Translations under genes and position numbers: made by a program
Shown here: piece by piece, positions 1-8,000 of the stretch
How positions within the stretch are numbered: position 1 is the stretch's first letter
Layout of the letters: every line of letters begins with the position of its first letter
Notes under the pieces: model-generated
Databases searched by the model: none
What the model was told of the DNA's origin: nothing
What the model saw: only the letters and a program-made list of their open reading frames with translations
Source of the DNA: an uncultured Nocardioides sp.
Lineage (GTDB): Bacteria; Actinomycetota; Actinomycetes; Propionibacteriales; Nocardioidaceae
Assembly (NCBI RefSeq): GCF_946885725.1
Contig: NZ_CAMPGZ010000185.1
Coordinates: forward strand, 1 to 8,231
Direction: 5' to 3'
Length of the DNA: 8,231 bases

Positions 1-2050
1 CTTCGACTTCTTCCCGCTCACCATCGACGTGGAGGAGCGGATGTACGCCGCGGGCCGGATCCCCGGCTCGTTCTTCCGCCGTGAGGGCCGGCCGTCCGAG
101 GACGCCATCCTCACCTGCCGCCTGATCGACCGCCCGCTGCGCCCGACCTTCAAGAAGGGCCTGCGCAACGAGGTCCAGGTCGTCATCACCGTCATGGCGC
201 TCGACCCCGACAAGCCGTACGACGTGCTCGCGATCAACGCGGCGTCGCTGTCCACCCAGATCTCCGGCCTGCCGTTCTCCGGCCCGGTCGGCGGCACCCG
301 GGTCGCGCTGATCGAGGGCCAGTGGGTCGCGTTCCCGACGCACAGCCAGCTCGAGAACGCCGTCTTCGACATGGTCGTCGCCGGCCGCGTCACCGAGACC
401 GGCGACGTCGCGATCATGATGGTCGAGGCCGAGGCCACCGAGCCCACCTGGGAGCTCGTCCAGTCCGGCAAGCAGGCGCCGACCGAGGAGGTCGTGGCCG
501 CCGGTCTCGACGCCGCCAAGCCGTTCATCAAGCAGCTCTGCGAGGCGCAGGCCGAGCTGGCCAAGCAGGCCGCCAAGCCGGTCCAGGAGTTCCCGATCTT
601 CCTCGACTACGAGGACGACGTGTACGCCGCCGTCGAGGCCGCCGCCGCGGAGGACCTCAAGCCCGCGCTCGCCGTCACCGGCAAGCTCGAGCGCGAGGCC
701 GCTCTCGACTCGGTCAAGGACGCCGTGCTCGAGAAGGTCTCCGCCGAGTTCGAGGGTCGCGAGAAGGAGGTCGGCGCCGCGTTCCGCGCGCTGACCAAGA
801 AGCTCGTCCGCGAGCGCGTCCTGCGCGAGAAGGTCCGCATGGACGGCCGTGGCCTCACCGACATCCGGACGCTGTCCGCCGAGGTCGGCGTGGTCCCGCG
901 GGTGCACGGCTCGGCGCTGTTCGAGCGCGGCGAGACGCAGATCCTCGGCGTCACCACGCTCAACATGCTGACGATGGAGCAGAAGCTCGACACGCTCTCC
1001 CCGGAGACGACGCGGCGCTACCTGCACAACTACAACTTCCCGCCGTACTCCACCGGCGAGACCGGCCGCGTGGGCTCGCCCAAGCGTCGCGAGATCGGCC
1101 ACGGCGCCCTTGCGGGCCGCGCGCTGATGCCGGTGCTGCCGACGCGCGAGGAGTTCCCCTACGCGATCCGCCAGGTCTCCGAGGCGATGGGCTCCAACGG
1201 GTCCACCTCGATGGGCTCGGTCTGCGCCTCGACCCTGTCGCTGCTGCAGGCCGGTGTGCCGCTGCGCGCGCCGGTCGCCGGCATCGCGATGGGCCTCATC
1301 TCCGGTGAGATCGACGGCAAGACCGAGTACGTCACGCTGACCGACATCCTCGGCGCCGAGGACGCGTTCGGTGACATGGACTTCAAGGTCGCCGGTACGC
1401 CGGAGTTCGTCACCGCCCTGCAGCTCGACACCAAGCTCGACGGCATTCCCGCCGACGTGCTGGCCGCCGCGCTGACGCAGGCACGGGACGCCCGGATGAC
1501 GATCCTCGACGTGATGAACGAGGCCATCTCCGCCCCGGCCGAGATGTCCCTGCACGCCCCGCGGATCATCACCATGAAGGTCCCGGTCGACAAGATCGGC
1601 GAGGTCATCGGTCCCAAGGGCAAGGTGATCAACCAGATCCAGGACGACACCGGCGCGCAGATCACCATCGAGGACGACGGCACGATCTACGTCGGCGCGA
1701 CCAACGGCGAGTCGGCCGAGGCCGCCCGCTCGATCATCAACGGCATCGCGAACCCGACGATGCCCGAGGTCGGCGAGCGCTACCTGGGCACGGTCGTCAA
1801 GACCACCAACTTCGGTGCGTTCGTCTCGCTGCTCCCGGGCAAGGACGGCCTGCTGCACATCAGCAAGCTCCGTTCGCTCGCGGGCGGCAAGCGCGTCGAG
1901 GCGGTCGAGGACGTCGTGTCGGTCGGCCAGAAGGTCCAGGTCCAGATCGCCGAGATCGACGACCGCGGCAAGCTCTCGCTCATCCCGGTCGTGGACGAGG
2001 ACGAGACGTCCGACTCCTCCGACGAGGCTCCGGCCGACTCCGCCGAGTAG
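1..2050 (+). CDS. pnp: Polynucleotide phosphorylase / guanosine pentaphosphate synthetase, 5'-truncated
   Basis: This is a 3'-to-5' phosphorolytic exoribonuclease that degrades mRNA to nucleoside diphosphates; the streptomycete homologue GpsI is also reported to make pppGpp. The frame is open from base 2 (first residues FDFFPLTID), so the 5' end, about 60-75 codons judged from homologues, lies outside the window; 682 residues are visible. In order these are the rest of RNase PH domain 1, the alpha-helical linker (about 430-830), RNase PH domain 2 (from [11 protein letters not shown], about 837), its phosphate-binding SNGSTSMGS motif (about 1193-1220), the metal-binding [13 protein letters not shown] segment (about 1342-1381), a KH domain with a GPKG loop (about 1576-1690) and an S1 domain (about 1777-1995). 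The tail is acidic and Ser-rich. The peptidase gene follows after 3 nt, implying co-transcription. No broken motif is seen. Confidence 0.98.
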   Translation, partial: FDFFPLTIDVEERMYAAGRIPGSFFRREGRPSEDAILTCRLIDRPLRPTFKKGLRNEVQVVITVMALDPDKPYDVLAINAASLSTQISGLPFSGPVGGTRVALIEGQWVAFPTHSQLENAVFDMVVAGRVTETGDVAIMMVEAEATEPTWELVQSGKQAPTEEVVAAGLDAAKPFIKQLCEAQAELAKQAAKPVQEFPIFLDYEDDVYAAVEAAAAEDLKPALAVTGKLEREAALDSVKDAVLEKVSAEFEGREKEVGAAFRALTKKLVRERVLREKVRMDGRGLTDIRTLSAEVGVVPRVHGSALFERGETQILGVTTLNMLTMEQKLDTLSPETTRRYLHNYNFPPYSTGETGRVGSPKRREIGHGALAGRALMPVLPTREEFPYAIRQVSEAMGSNGSTSMGSVCASTLSLLQAGVPLRAPVAGIAMGLISGEIDGKTEYVTLTDILGAEDAFGDMDFKVAGTPEFVTALQLDTKLDGIPADVLAAALTQARDARMTILDVMNEAISAPAEMSLHAPRIITMKVPVDKIGEVIGPKGKVINQIQDDTGAQITIEDDGTIYVGATNGESAEAARSIINGIANPTMPEVGERYLGTVVKTTNFGAFVSLLPGKDGLLHISKLRSLAGGKRVEAVEDVVSVGQKVQVQIAEIDDRGKLSLIPVVDEDETSDSSDEAPADSAE

Positions 2051-2053
2051 GTC

Positions 2054-3379
2054 TTGGCCCTCTCGGCAGCCCAGCAGAAGCCCGGCACGACCCGCACCCT
2101 CCTGTCCGAGAAGGACGGGGGACTGGTACGCCGTACCGTCCTCCCGGGAGGGCTGCGGGTCGTGACCGAGGCGATGCCCGGCGTCCGGTCCGCCGCCATC
2201 GGCGTGTGGGTCGGCGTCGGGTCCCGCGACGAGTCCCCGACCCAGTCCGGAGCGTCGCACTTCCTCGAGCACCTGCTGTTCAAGGGCACGCCCTCGCGGT
2301 CCGCGCTGGACATCTCCGTCGCCCTCGACGAGGTCGGCGGGGAGTTCAACGCGTTCACCGCGAAGGAGTACACCTGCTTCCACGCACGAGTGCTCGACCA
2401 GGACCTGCCCCTGGCGGTCGACGTGCTCGGCGACATGATCACGTCGTCGAACATCTCCTCCGAGGACGTCGAGGCCGAGCGTGAGGTGATCCTCGACGAG
2501 ATCGCCATGCACGACGACGACCCCGACGACGTGGTGAACAACCTCTACGCCGAGAAGGCGTGGGGCTCCACGCCGCTGGGTCGCCCGATCGCCGGCACGG
2601 TCGAGTCGATCAAGTCGCTCACCCGGGCGCAGATCGCGCGCTACTACCGCTCGCGCTACGTCCCCGAGAACACCGTCGTCGCGGTCGCCGGCAACGTCGA
2701 CCACGCCACCGTCGTACGCCAGGTGCGCAAGGCGTTCTCGCGCAACAACTTCCTCGCCGACACCAGCGTGCGGCCGGTCCCGGTGCGCCGCGGCGAACGG
2801 GCCCGGCGCAGCACGACCGGTGAGGTCGTGGTCAGCCGGCCGTTCGAGCAGGTCAATCTGGTGCTCGGCGTCAACGGCCTGGTCCGCACCGACCATCGCC
2901 GCTACGCGCTCGGCGTGCTCAACGCCGCCCTGGGTGGCGGCACGTCCTCCCGGCTGTTCCAGGAGGTCCGCGAGCAGCGCGGCCTGGCCTACTCCGTGTA
3001 CTCCTACGCCGCCCACTACGCCGACGCCGGCGCGTTCGCCGTCGCCGTCGGGTGCCTCCCGTCCAAGGTCACCGAGGTGCTCGCGGTCGTCCGCGGCGAG
3101 CTCGGACGCCTGGCCGAGAGGGGCATCTCGCGCGAGGAGCTCGAGCGCGGCAAGGGTCAGCTGCGCGGCGGCCTGGTGCTCGGCCTCGAGGACTCCGCCT
3201 CGCGGATGGCCCGGATCGCCAAGGCCGAGCTGCTGTACGACGAGCTGCCCAGCATCGACGAGGTGATCCGCCGCGTGGACGACGTCACCCTCGACGACGT
3301 GGCGACGCTCGCGCGCAACCTCTTCGGCCAGGACGAGACGCTCGCCGTCGTCGGCCCGTTCGACGCGCTGCCGGGCTAG
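2054..3379 (+). CDS. M16B family zinc metallopeptidase (PepR-like, processing-peptidase-like)
   Basis: This 441-residue protein is of pitrilysin/insulinase type and close in motif content to M. tuberculosis PepR, which also follows its pnp gene. The inverted zinc motif HFLEH is at residues 69-73 (zinc ligands H69 and H73, base E72). The third ligand is E149 in [11 protein letters not shown], with the accessory acid E142 seven residues earlier, matching the spacing in mitochondrial beta-MPP. The second domain carries [20 protein letters not shown] (about 294-313), the Arg/Tyr substrate-binding signature of the family. The length is normal and no signal peptide is seen, so it is probably cytoplasmic; the natural substrate is not known from sequence. 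The TTG start at 2054 has only a weak AGG upstream, but it places the conserved [10 protein letters not shown] at residues 30-39 as in homologues. Its stop codon overlaps the stop of the convergent LuxR-type gene. Confidence 0.95.
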   Translation: MALSAAQQKPGTTRTLLSEKDGGLVRRTVLPGGLRVVTEAMPGVRSAAIGVWVGVGSRDESPTQSGASHFLEHLLFKGTPSRSALDISVALDEVGGEFNAFTAKEYTCFHARVLDQDLPLAVDVLGDMITSSNISSEDVEAEREVILDEIAMHDDDPDDVVNNLYAEKAWGSTPLGRPIAGTVESIKSLTRAQIARYYRSRYVPENTVVAVAGNVDHATVVRQVRKAFSRNNFLADTSVRPVPVRRGERARRSTTGEVVVSRPFEQVNLVLGVNGLVRTDHRRYALGVLNAALGGGTSSRLFQEVREQRGLAYSVYSYAAHYADAGAFAVAVGCLPSKVTEVLAVVRGELGRLAERGISREELERGKGQLRGGLVLGLEDSASRMARIAKAELLYDELPSIDEVIRRVDDVTLDDVATLARNLFGQDETLAVVGPFDALPG

Positions 3380-4365
3380 CCTTCGCGCGCCGAGCCGCCG
3401 AGGCTGAGCCACGTGGCGGCCTGGGTCCGGTTCTCCAGGCCGAGCTTGGTGAGGATTCGACTCACGTGGTTGCGCGCGGTCACCGGCGAGATCGTCAGCC
3501 GCTCGGCGATCTCCTTGTTGGTGAGGCCCAGAGCGACCAGCTCGAGGACCTCGCGCTCGCGCGCGGACAGCTCGGGCGTCTGGACGCCCGACCAGTCGCG
3601 CGACGGCGGCTCGGACGCTTTCCCCCGGGGAAGCAGGGTGAGGCTCAGTCCTGCGCCGAGCAGCGTTGCCCCGAGGACGTCCAGCACGTCGGCCGCGTCG
3701 GGCCAGAGCACCCGGCCGGCGACGGTGGCCGTCACGAAACCGGCCGCGGCCCACAGGACGTAGGCCAGCCGGGCCCGGTCCTCGCCGCGTCGGAGGCGCA
3801 TGACCACGGCCGCGACCGCCGCCAGGAACGGCACCTGCAGCAGCCAGTCGCCCGCTGCGTCCACCGGTCCCGCCCACGAGGCGGGCAGGACCCCGACCGG
3901 GTTTGCTGACTCGGCGGTCCCGGGGACCAGGCACCACGCCACGACGAGCGCGACCTGCGCGGCCAGGACGGCTGTCACCGGCGCCCGCCATCGCGGTGAC
4001 GGCAGCCGGCCGTCCGGCAGCAGGAGCAGCGCCAGCAGCGTGAGAGGTACGACGACGGCGCCGGCCCGGTCGGTCGCCCATGCGGCCCACGGGGTGGTGC
4101 CGCCGGTGCCGGCCCACTGGGTGCTCAGGCCGAGGCAGGCGAAGAGCAGGCCCACGCCGAGGATCAGCCAGGCGGCGGCGTTCCTCGGCGCCAGTGCGGC
4201 GGCCATCGCCCCGGGCACGCCGAGGGCGACCGCGACGAGCACCAGCTTCCAGAGCCCCGGCTCAGGGCTGAGCGCGACCGTTGCCAGCAGGATCGCCAGC
4301 GTGATCACACCGGCGCCCGCGGCGAGCGTCGGGGCGGGTCTCACACGGCCAGTATCAGGTGGCAA
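3376..4365 (-). CDS. Membrane-anchored LuxR-type transcriptional regulator (one-component)
   Basis: This 329-residue protein has about eight predicted membrane helices (roughly 12-32, 38-59, 63-81, 101-117, 128-147, 173-190, 199-217, 225-245), a short linker, and a C-terminal LuxR/NarL HTH (about 264-323) with the usual [24 protein letters not shown] and a recognition helix near 294-308. The [13 protein letters not shown] stretch (115-127) resembles a loop in the membrane domains of actinobacterial sensor kinases, but no kinase or receiver domain is present. The inferred role is direct coupling of a membrane signal to DNA binding; signal and target are unknown. The TTG at 4365 is taken because AGGAGG lies 3 nt upstream, a short spacing, giving an 11-nt overlap with the preceding gene. 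GTG at 4344 (322 residues) is an alternative. It is the last gene of the minus-strand block. Confidence 0.88.
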   Translation of the reverse strand: MPPDTGRVRPAPTLAAGAGVITLAILLATVALSPEPGLWKLVLVAVALGVPGAMAAALAPRNAAAWLILGVGLLFACLGLSTQWAGTGGTTPWAAWATDRAGAVVVPLTLLALLLLPDGRLPSPRWRAPVTAVLAAQVALVVAWCLVPGTAESANPVGVLPASWAGPVDAAGDWLLQVPFLAAVAAVVMRLRRGEDRARLAYVLWAAAGFVTATVAGRVLWPDAADVLDVLGATLLGAGLSLTLLPRGKASEPPSRDWSGVQTPELSAREREVLELVALGLTNKEIAERLTISPVTARNHVSRILTKLGLENRTQAATWLSLGGSAREG

Positions 4366-5077
4366 GTCCCTCCTGTCCCGGGTTCCGCCAGCGGGCCTGC
4401 GGCATCCGCAGCACGTGGACGCCGAGCCAGCACAGCGACACCGCCAGCAGCAGGTGCGGCTCGAGCGGGCCGGCCGTCGGCAGCAGGAAGTCCCAGACCA
4501 GGAAGACGACCAGGAGCGCCAGCGGCACGCGGGGCAGCGCGCGACCGCGGAGCCCCGCCAGCGCGAGCAGCAGCAGGCCGAGGAACGACCCGACGAGATG
4601 CGGCAGCAGCGCGGTCAGGGTCGTGCCCACGTGGTCGAGGTAGCCCTCGTTGAGCCGGGCCCCCTGGTCGGTCCCGATCGCGCCCGGCGCGACCACGCCG
4701 GCGGCGTACCCGAGCGCCACGACGTTGTGGAAGCCCCACATGCCCCAGAGCATGAGCAGCAGGCCGGCCGCGGTGAGGCGGGGCGCCGCCCAGCGCGTGA
4801 GGGCAGCGAGGCCGAGGAGGCCGAGCGGCAGCACGAGCATGCTCACCAGGAGCGCGGTCTGCTCGGCCACGTGGACGGCAGGGTGCGCGGCACCCCATCG
4901 GATCTGGGCGGTGAAGTCGGCGAGGTCCGGCATCAGGAGCTCGCCGAGGTACTGGCCGAGGCCGTTGGTCAGCCCCGCGAGGACCAGGCAGAGGCCGGTG
5001 CCGACCCGGGCGGCGCGCGACAGTGGTGGGTCGAGACGCCCGGTATGGGTGGGGGTTGTCGAGGTCGTGGTCGTCAT
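4355..5077 (-). CDS. Polytopic membrane protein of unknown function
   Basis: I do not recognise the family. From the ATG at 5077 it is 240 residues long, beginning with a Thr-rich stretch ([14 protein letters not shown]). About six hydrophobic helices follow, near residues 24-43, 73-94, 100-128, 153-175, 184-199 and 206-224, giving an integral membrane protein without a soluble domain. The first helix pair is linked by a loop holding [14 protein letters not shown], and the third helix carries a striking [10 protein letters not shown] motif. An ATG at 5113 would add 12 mostly Arg-rich residues (252 total). I prefer 5077 because the extra segment is atypical and a palindrome lies at 5113-5128, but neither start has a good ribosome-binding site. 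It follows the small membrane gene by 58 nt (22 nt from the longer start) and overlaps the LuxR-type gene, suggesting the two act together. Confidence 0.82.
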   Translation of the reverse strand: MTTTTSTTPTHTGRLDPPLSRAARVGTGLCLVLAGLTNGLGQYLGELLMPDLADFTAQIRWGAAHPAVHVAEQTALLVSMLVLPLGLLGLAALTRWAAPRLTAAGLLLMLWGMWGFHNVVALGYAAGVVAPGAIGTDQGARLNEGYLDHVGTTLTALLPHLVGSFLGLLLLALAGLRGRALPRVPLALLVVFLVWDFLLPTAGPLEPHLLLAVSLCWLGVHVLRMPQARWRNPGQEGLAT

Positions 5078-5112
5078 GCCTCGACGTTCGGGGATACGGC
5101 GTCCGCGGCGCA

Positions 5113-5128
5113 TGGTGCAGGTGCACCA
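5113..5128. promoter_or_regulatory. Perfect inverted repeat between two membrane-protein genes
   Basis: TGGTGCA (5113-5119) and TGCACCA (5122-5128) form a perfect seven-base inverted repeat with a two-base spacer. It lies between the stop of the SatD-partner gene (5136) and the preferred start of the next gene (5077). It has the shape of a dimeric regulator site, but no convincing -35/-10 pair is beside it. It could equally be a small mRNA hairpin. Confidence 0.3.
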
Positions 5129-5135
5129 ACCTGGG

Positions 5136-5726
5136 TCAGGGCACCAGCCCGATCAGCGCCCCCGCGCATCCGGCCGCCCACAGCACGCTGCTGAACGTGC
5201 CGATGATGAACCGCTCGGCGACGCCGTGGCCGGCCCCGGTCGCCCTGGGTGTCTCGGTCGACTGGTCGCCGGTCTTGAGCTCGGAGTAGCGGCCGAGGCC
5301 CTTGAGGCCCAGCACCACCGCGATGCCTTCGGGCCAGCCGGCGAGCAGTGCGGCGAGGATGCCGGTGCGCTCGAAGACGCCGATCCAGGCGCCGCCGCGG
5401 AGCACCTGCGCCGCCTGCTCGACCTCGCCGGCCCCGTTGGTCCTCGGGCCCTCGCGGTCGACGAGGCGCAGCACGAGGGCGGTGACCGGCCCGCCGCCGA
5501 GCGCGCCGACCGGCGCCAGCACGATCGGGAGCACCCATCTGAGCGCCTCGCCCTCGTCCGCGACGGGGCCCGGCACCACGGCCACCAGGGCCAGGGCGGC
5601 GGTGCCGACCACGAGCGCGAGCACGCCGGTGTCACGCCCGGGGCCCTCGGGCAGCAGCCAGGCGGCGGCGCAGCCCGAAGCCGCCAGCGTCGCGGCCAGC
5701 GCGGAGATCACGGCGAGGGTGGTCAC
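5136..5726 (-). CDS. Small multi-pass membrane protein, partner of SatD-family gene (DUF3307-like C-terminal region)
   Basis: This 196-residue protein starts with GTG at 5726. The start overlaps the stop of the SatD gene by four bases (GTGA), a strong sign of translational coupling. Hydrophobic helices lie near residues 2-24, 33-52, 63-88, 121-139 and 172-194. The best-conserved-looking pieces are GVFER (116-120), KGLGRYSELK (142-151) and AERFIIGTFSS (170-180). From memory these resemble the C-terminal half of membrane proteins next to satD in Firmicutes, many of which carry DUF3307; the match was made by eye and the N-terminal DUF3307 part is not evident. The function is unknown. A longer open frame running upstream through satD in another phase is Arg/Gly/Pro-rich and not believed. 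The pairing suggests the SatD protein regulates or works with this membrane protein. Confidence 0.85.
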   Translation of the reverse strand: MTTLAVISALAATLAASGCAAAWLLPEGPGRDTGVLALVVGTAALALVAVVPGPVADEGEALRWVLPIVLAPVGALGGGPVTALVLRLVDREGPRTNGAGEVEQAAQVLRGGAWIGVFERTGILAALLAGWPEGIAVVLGLKGLGRYSELKTGDQSTETPRATGAGHGVAERFIIGTFSSVLWAAGCAGALIGLVP

Positions 5727-6346
5727 GAGAGCAGCCTGCCCCACAGCTCCGACGCCAGCGACCGGGCGCGCCGCTCGTCGACGATGCCGGCCGCGCGCGC
5801 CCGCTGCGACACCGCGGACTGGCTGATGCCCAGGCGCGCGCCGGTCTCGGCGTACGACAGTCCCTCGGCCAGCAGGTCGTACACCTCCCAGCCGCCGGGG
5901 GTACGGCGTTCGAGCACGCCGGCCCACAGGCCCAGCACGGTCTCGAGGGCCTCGGCCTCGGGCCGGTCGGGACGCGACACGACGGCGAGCCGGTGGACCT
6001 CGGTCTTCGCCCTGGTGACGGCGTCCCGCGCGGCGACGAACGCCTCCCCGGTGCCCGCCCGTGTCTCGGCGGGCAGGGGAGTGCGCACGGTCCCGACCCC
6101 GATCCCGATGTACCAGAGGCCGGACCGCAGCACCCTCGCGACCACCTCGACGGCGGGCTCCGGGTCGTCGAGCACCGCCTGGACCTCGTCGCCGGCCGTG
6201 CGCTGGAACGGTCGCAGCAGGTCGCCCTCGAGGTCCGCGAGGTCCTCGAGCAGGGCCGGCACGGCGTCGTCGGCCGTCTGGCTCCGGCGCTGGTCGAGGG
6301 TCAGCACGGTCACCCGCGGGTCCGGGTCCGTCGAGCGGGATGCCAT
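5723..6346 (-). CDS. SatD-family protein with C-terminal helix-turn-helix
   Basis: This 207-residue protein is recognised as SatD-like by VTVLTLDQRRSQ (12-23), the RTAGDEVQAVL block (49-59), WYIGIGVGTV (78-87), GEAFVAARDAV (100-110) and a C-terminal HTH, GLSYAETGARLGISQSAVSQRARAAG (162-187). The HTH implies DNA binding, probably autoregulation of this operon; the N-terminal two thirds may bind a ligand. By eye the N-terminal motif order resembles the class III nucleotidyl cyclase/GGDEF fold (D18, GDE at 52-54, GIG, AAR), but an Asn needed for cyclase catalysis is not seen. Start: ATG at 6346 with GGGAG six bases upstream, behind a good promoter. It is the first gene of the minus-strand block and is coupled to the next by a 4-nt overlap. 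SatD itself has no firmly known function that I can cite. Confidence 0.88.
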   Translation of the reverse strand: MASRSTDPDPRVTVLTLDQRRSQTADDAVPALLEDLADLEGDLLRPFQRTAGDEVQAVLDDPEPAVEVVARVLRSGLWYIGIGVGTVRTPLPAETRAGTGEAFVAARDAVTRAKTEVHRLAVVSRPDRPEAEALETVLGLWAGVLERRTPGGWEVYDLLAEGLSYAETGARLGISQSAVSQRARAAGIVDERRARSLASELWGRLLS

Positions 6347-6360
6347 GCCGGTCTCCCATC

Positions 6361-6401
6361 AGGTCTGAAACTTATGTCTACTCACATTAGGTCACAGACT
6401 T
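6361..6401. promoter_or_regulatory. Candidate operator of satD (nested imperfect inverted repeats)
   Basis: CTTATGT (6371-6377) and ACATTAG (6384-6390) form an inverted repeat of seven bases with one mismatch and a six-base spacer, covering the -10. Outside it, AGGTCTGAAAC (6361-6371) and GTCACAGACTT (6391-6401) match in inverted sense at 8 of 11 positions. TCACA also recurs at 6382 and 6392, ten bases apart. The overlap with the promoter and the HTH in the first gene make autoregulation plausible, but which repeat, if any, is bound cannot be told from sequence. Confidence 0.4.
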
Positions 6402-6412
6402 CAATGGGTCAA
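6384..6412 (-). promoter_or_regulatory. Promoter of the satD operon
   Basis: On the minus strand, TTGACC (6412-6407) matches the -35 consensus at five of six bases. It is followed after exactly 17 nt by TAATGT (6389-6384), which fits TANNNT. This patch (about 6361-6418) is markedly more AT-rich than the rest of the window. The predicted transcript starts near 6377, giving a leader of about 30 nt with GGGAG before the satD ATG. An imperfect inverted repeat overlaps the -10 (see next entry). Confidence 0.72.
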
Positions 6413-6417
6413 GATAA

Positions 6418-7250
<833 letters not shown>

Positions 7251-7251
<1 letters not shown>

Positions 7252-7712
7252 TGCGCCCGATGCTCAAGGCGACGATCGCCCTGCTCGTGGTGCTCGTCGT
7301 GTTCTACGCGGTGATCACGATGCTCAAGGGCGTCGCGATGGTCCGCACCGGCGGCGCCGTCGGCGTCTTCCTCGGCCTCGCCGTGCTGGTCATCCCACTG
7401 CTCGGCCTCGCGCTGGTGCTGCGCGAGCTGTGGTTCGGCCGCCAGTGCGCGCGGCTGACCGAGGAGCTCGAGCGCGAGGGCGGCCTGCCCGTCGCCGAGC
7501 TGGCCGACCTGCCCCGCCGCCCGTCCGGCCGCGTCGACCGCGGCGCCGCCGACGCGCACTTCGCGAAGGTGCGCGAGGAGGCCGAGGCCGAGCCCGACCG
7601 CTGGCAGGCCTGGTACCGCCTCTCGCTGGCCTACGACGCCGCCGGCGACCGCAGCCGCGCCCGCGCCGCCGCCCGGCACGCGATCGAGCTGCACAAGCAG
7701 GAGAACCGCTGA
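7251..7712 (+). CDS. Small membrane protein with a C-terminal TPR-like segment
   Basis: This 153-residue protein has no name I recognise. Two hydrophobic helices near the N terminus (about 7-24 and 35-60, with a short GVAMVRTGG turn between) anchor it. A charged cytoplasmic-looking region follows, ending in RWQAWYRLSLAYDAAGDRSR and the helix after it, which reads as a single tetratricopeptide-like helical hairpin (about 117-150). One such unit suggests protein-protein contact, but no partner can be named. Its ATG shares the last base of the dapB stop, so translation is probably coupled; a second ATG three codons on (7260) is possible. A perfect stem-loop starts 9 nt after its stop. No link to lysine synthesis is evident beyond co-transcription. 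Confidence 0.85.
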
Positions 7713-7720
7713 CCGACCGC

Positions 7721-7740
7721 TGAGCGGACGCCCCCGCTCA
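7721..7740 (+). terminator. Stem-loop after the dapB operon
   Basis: TGAGCGG (7721-7727) and CCGCTCA (7734-7740) form a perfect seven-base stem with a six-base loop, nine bases after the stop of the membrane protein gene. There is no T tract, so it is either a U-less actinobacterial-type terminator or an mRNA-stabilising 3' hairpin. Confidence 0.5.
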
Positions 7741-7760
7741 CGATGTGGACCGGCGTCCCA

Positions 7761-7931
7761 ACTTGCAGGCTTCTGCAACGCACGAACCTGCACCCACGGA
7801 GAGGTTCCGTGAGCGGTTTTGAAAAGCCACCCTTGACGGTGAGCCCGTTCCTCCCAGGCGGGCTCCCTCCAGAACCCACCCAGGGGAAGAGGGGCCGTCA
7901 CCCGCGCTGTGGCGGCCCCTCGTCTGTATCT
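7761..7931 (+). ncRNA. Candidate structured RNA: row of hairpins ending in a strong terminator
   Basis: Four small hairpins follow one another before a terminator. They are TTGCAG-GCTT-CTGCAA (7763-7778), CACGGA-GAGGT-TCCGTG (7795-7811), GGTTT-TGAA-AAGCC with one G-U pair (7815-7828), and GAGCCCG with CGGGCTC around an 11-base loop (7841-7865). The density of perfect short stems and the strong terminator suggest a small RNA or a structured 3' UTR of the dapB operon. I match it to no known family: it lacks the conserved cores of SRP RNA, tmRNA, 6C RNA and the common riboswitches. No clear promoter is seen. An open frame through this stretch reads across the terminator and is not believed. Confidence 0.35.
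7889..7931 (+). terminator. Strong intrinsic terminator-like hairpin
   Basis: The arms 7889-7901 and 7909-7921 pair over 13 positions (GAGGGGCCG with CGGCCCCTC, then CAC with GTG, and one G-U pair between) around a seven-base loop. The tail is moderately T-rich (TCTGTATCT). It is the most stable simple hairpin I found in the window and would end a plus-strand transcript. Confidence 0.7.
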
Positions 7932-8000
7932 GCCTGCAGAGGCCACCACCCACTCGTCCGGACGTCGCGCGTGCACGTCGAGGTCAGGCGTGGAATGTCG
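7932..8000. other. Intergenic stretch with small palindromes only
   Basis: Between the terminator and the repeat cluster I see no gene or promoter. Two short perfect palindromes, CGTCCGGACG (7955-7964) and CGTGCACG (7970-7977), are present, but neither is remarkable at this GC content. Confidence 0.4.

Noticed and set aside
3800..5194. Long plus-strand open frame (464 codons) opposite the minus-strand block
   Set aside because: Long antisense frames are expected at this GC content. The product is low-complexity (Arg, Ala, Gln, Glu), whereas the minus strand encodes clear membrane helices and a LuxR HTH.
5136..6359. A single 407-residue minus-strand frame that would fuse satD-region sequence to the membrane protein
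   Set aside because: Its N-terminal half is an out-of-phase reading of satD, rich in Arg, Gly and Pro with no domain. The SatD frame has recognisable motifs and a good ribosome-binding site, and the membrane part has its own GTG start at 5726.
4650..6368. Plus-strand open frame of 572 codons across satD and the membrane genes
   Set aside because: Antisense shadow with a Ser/Arg/Ala-rich product and no motif; the minus-strand genes explain the sequence.
7761..7931. Known RNA family (SRP RNA, tmRNA, 6C RNA, RNase P RNA, common riboswitches)
   Set aside because: None of the conserved cores I know (for example the SRP GGAAGG-type loop, or paired six-C loops) are present, so only an unnamed candidate is reported.
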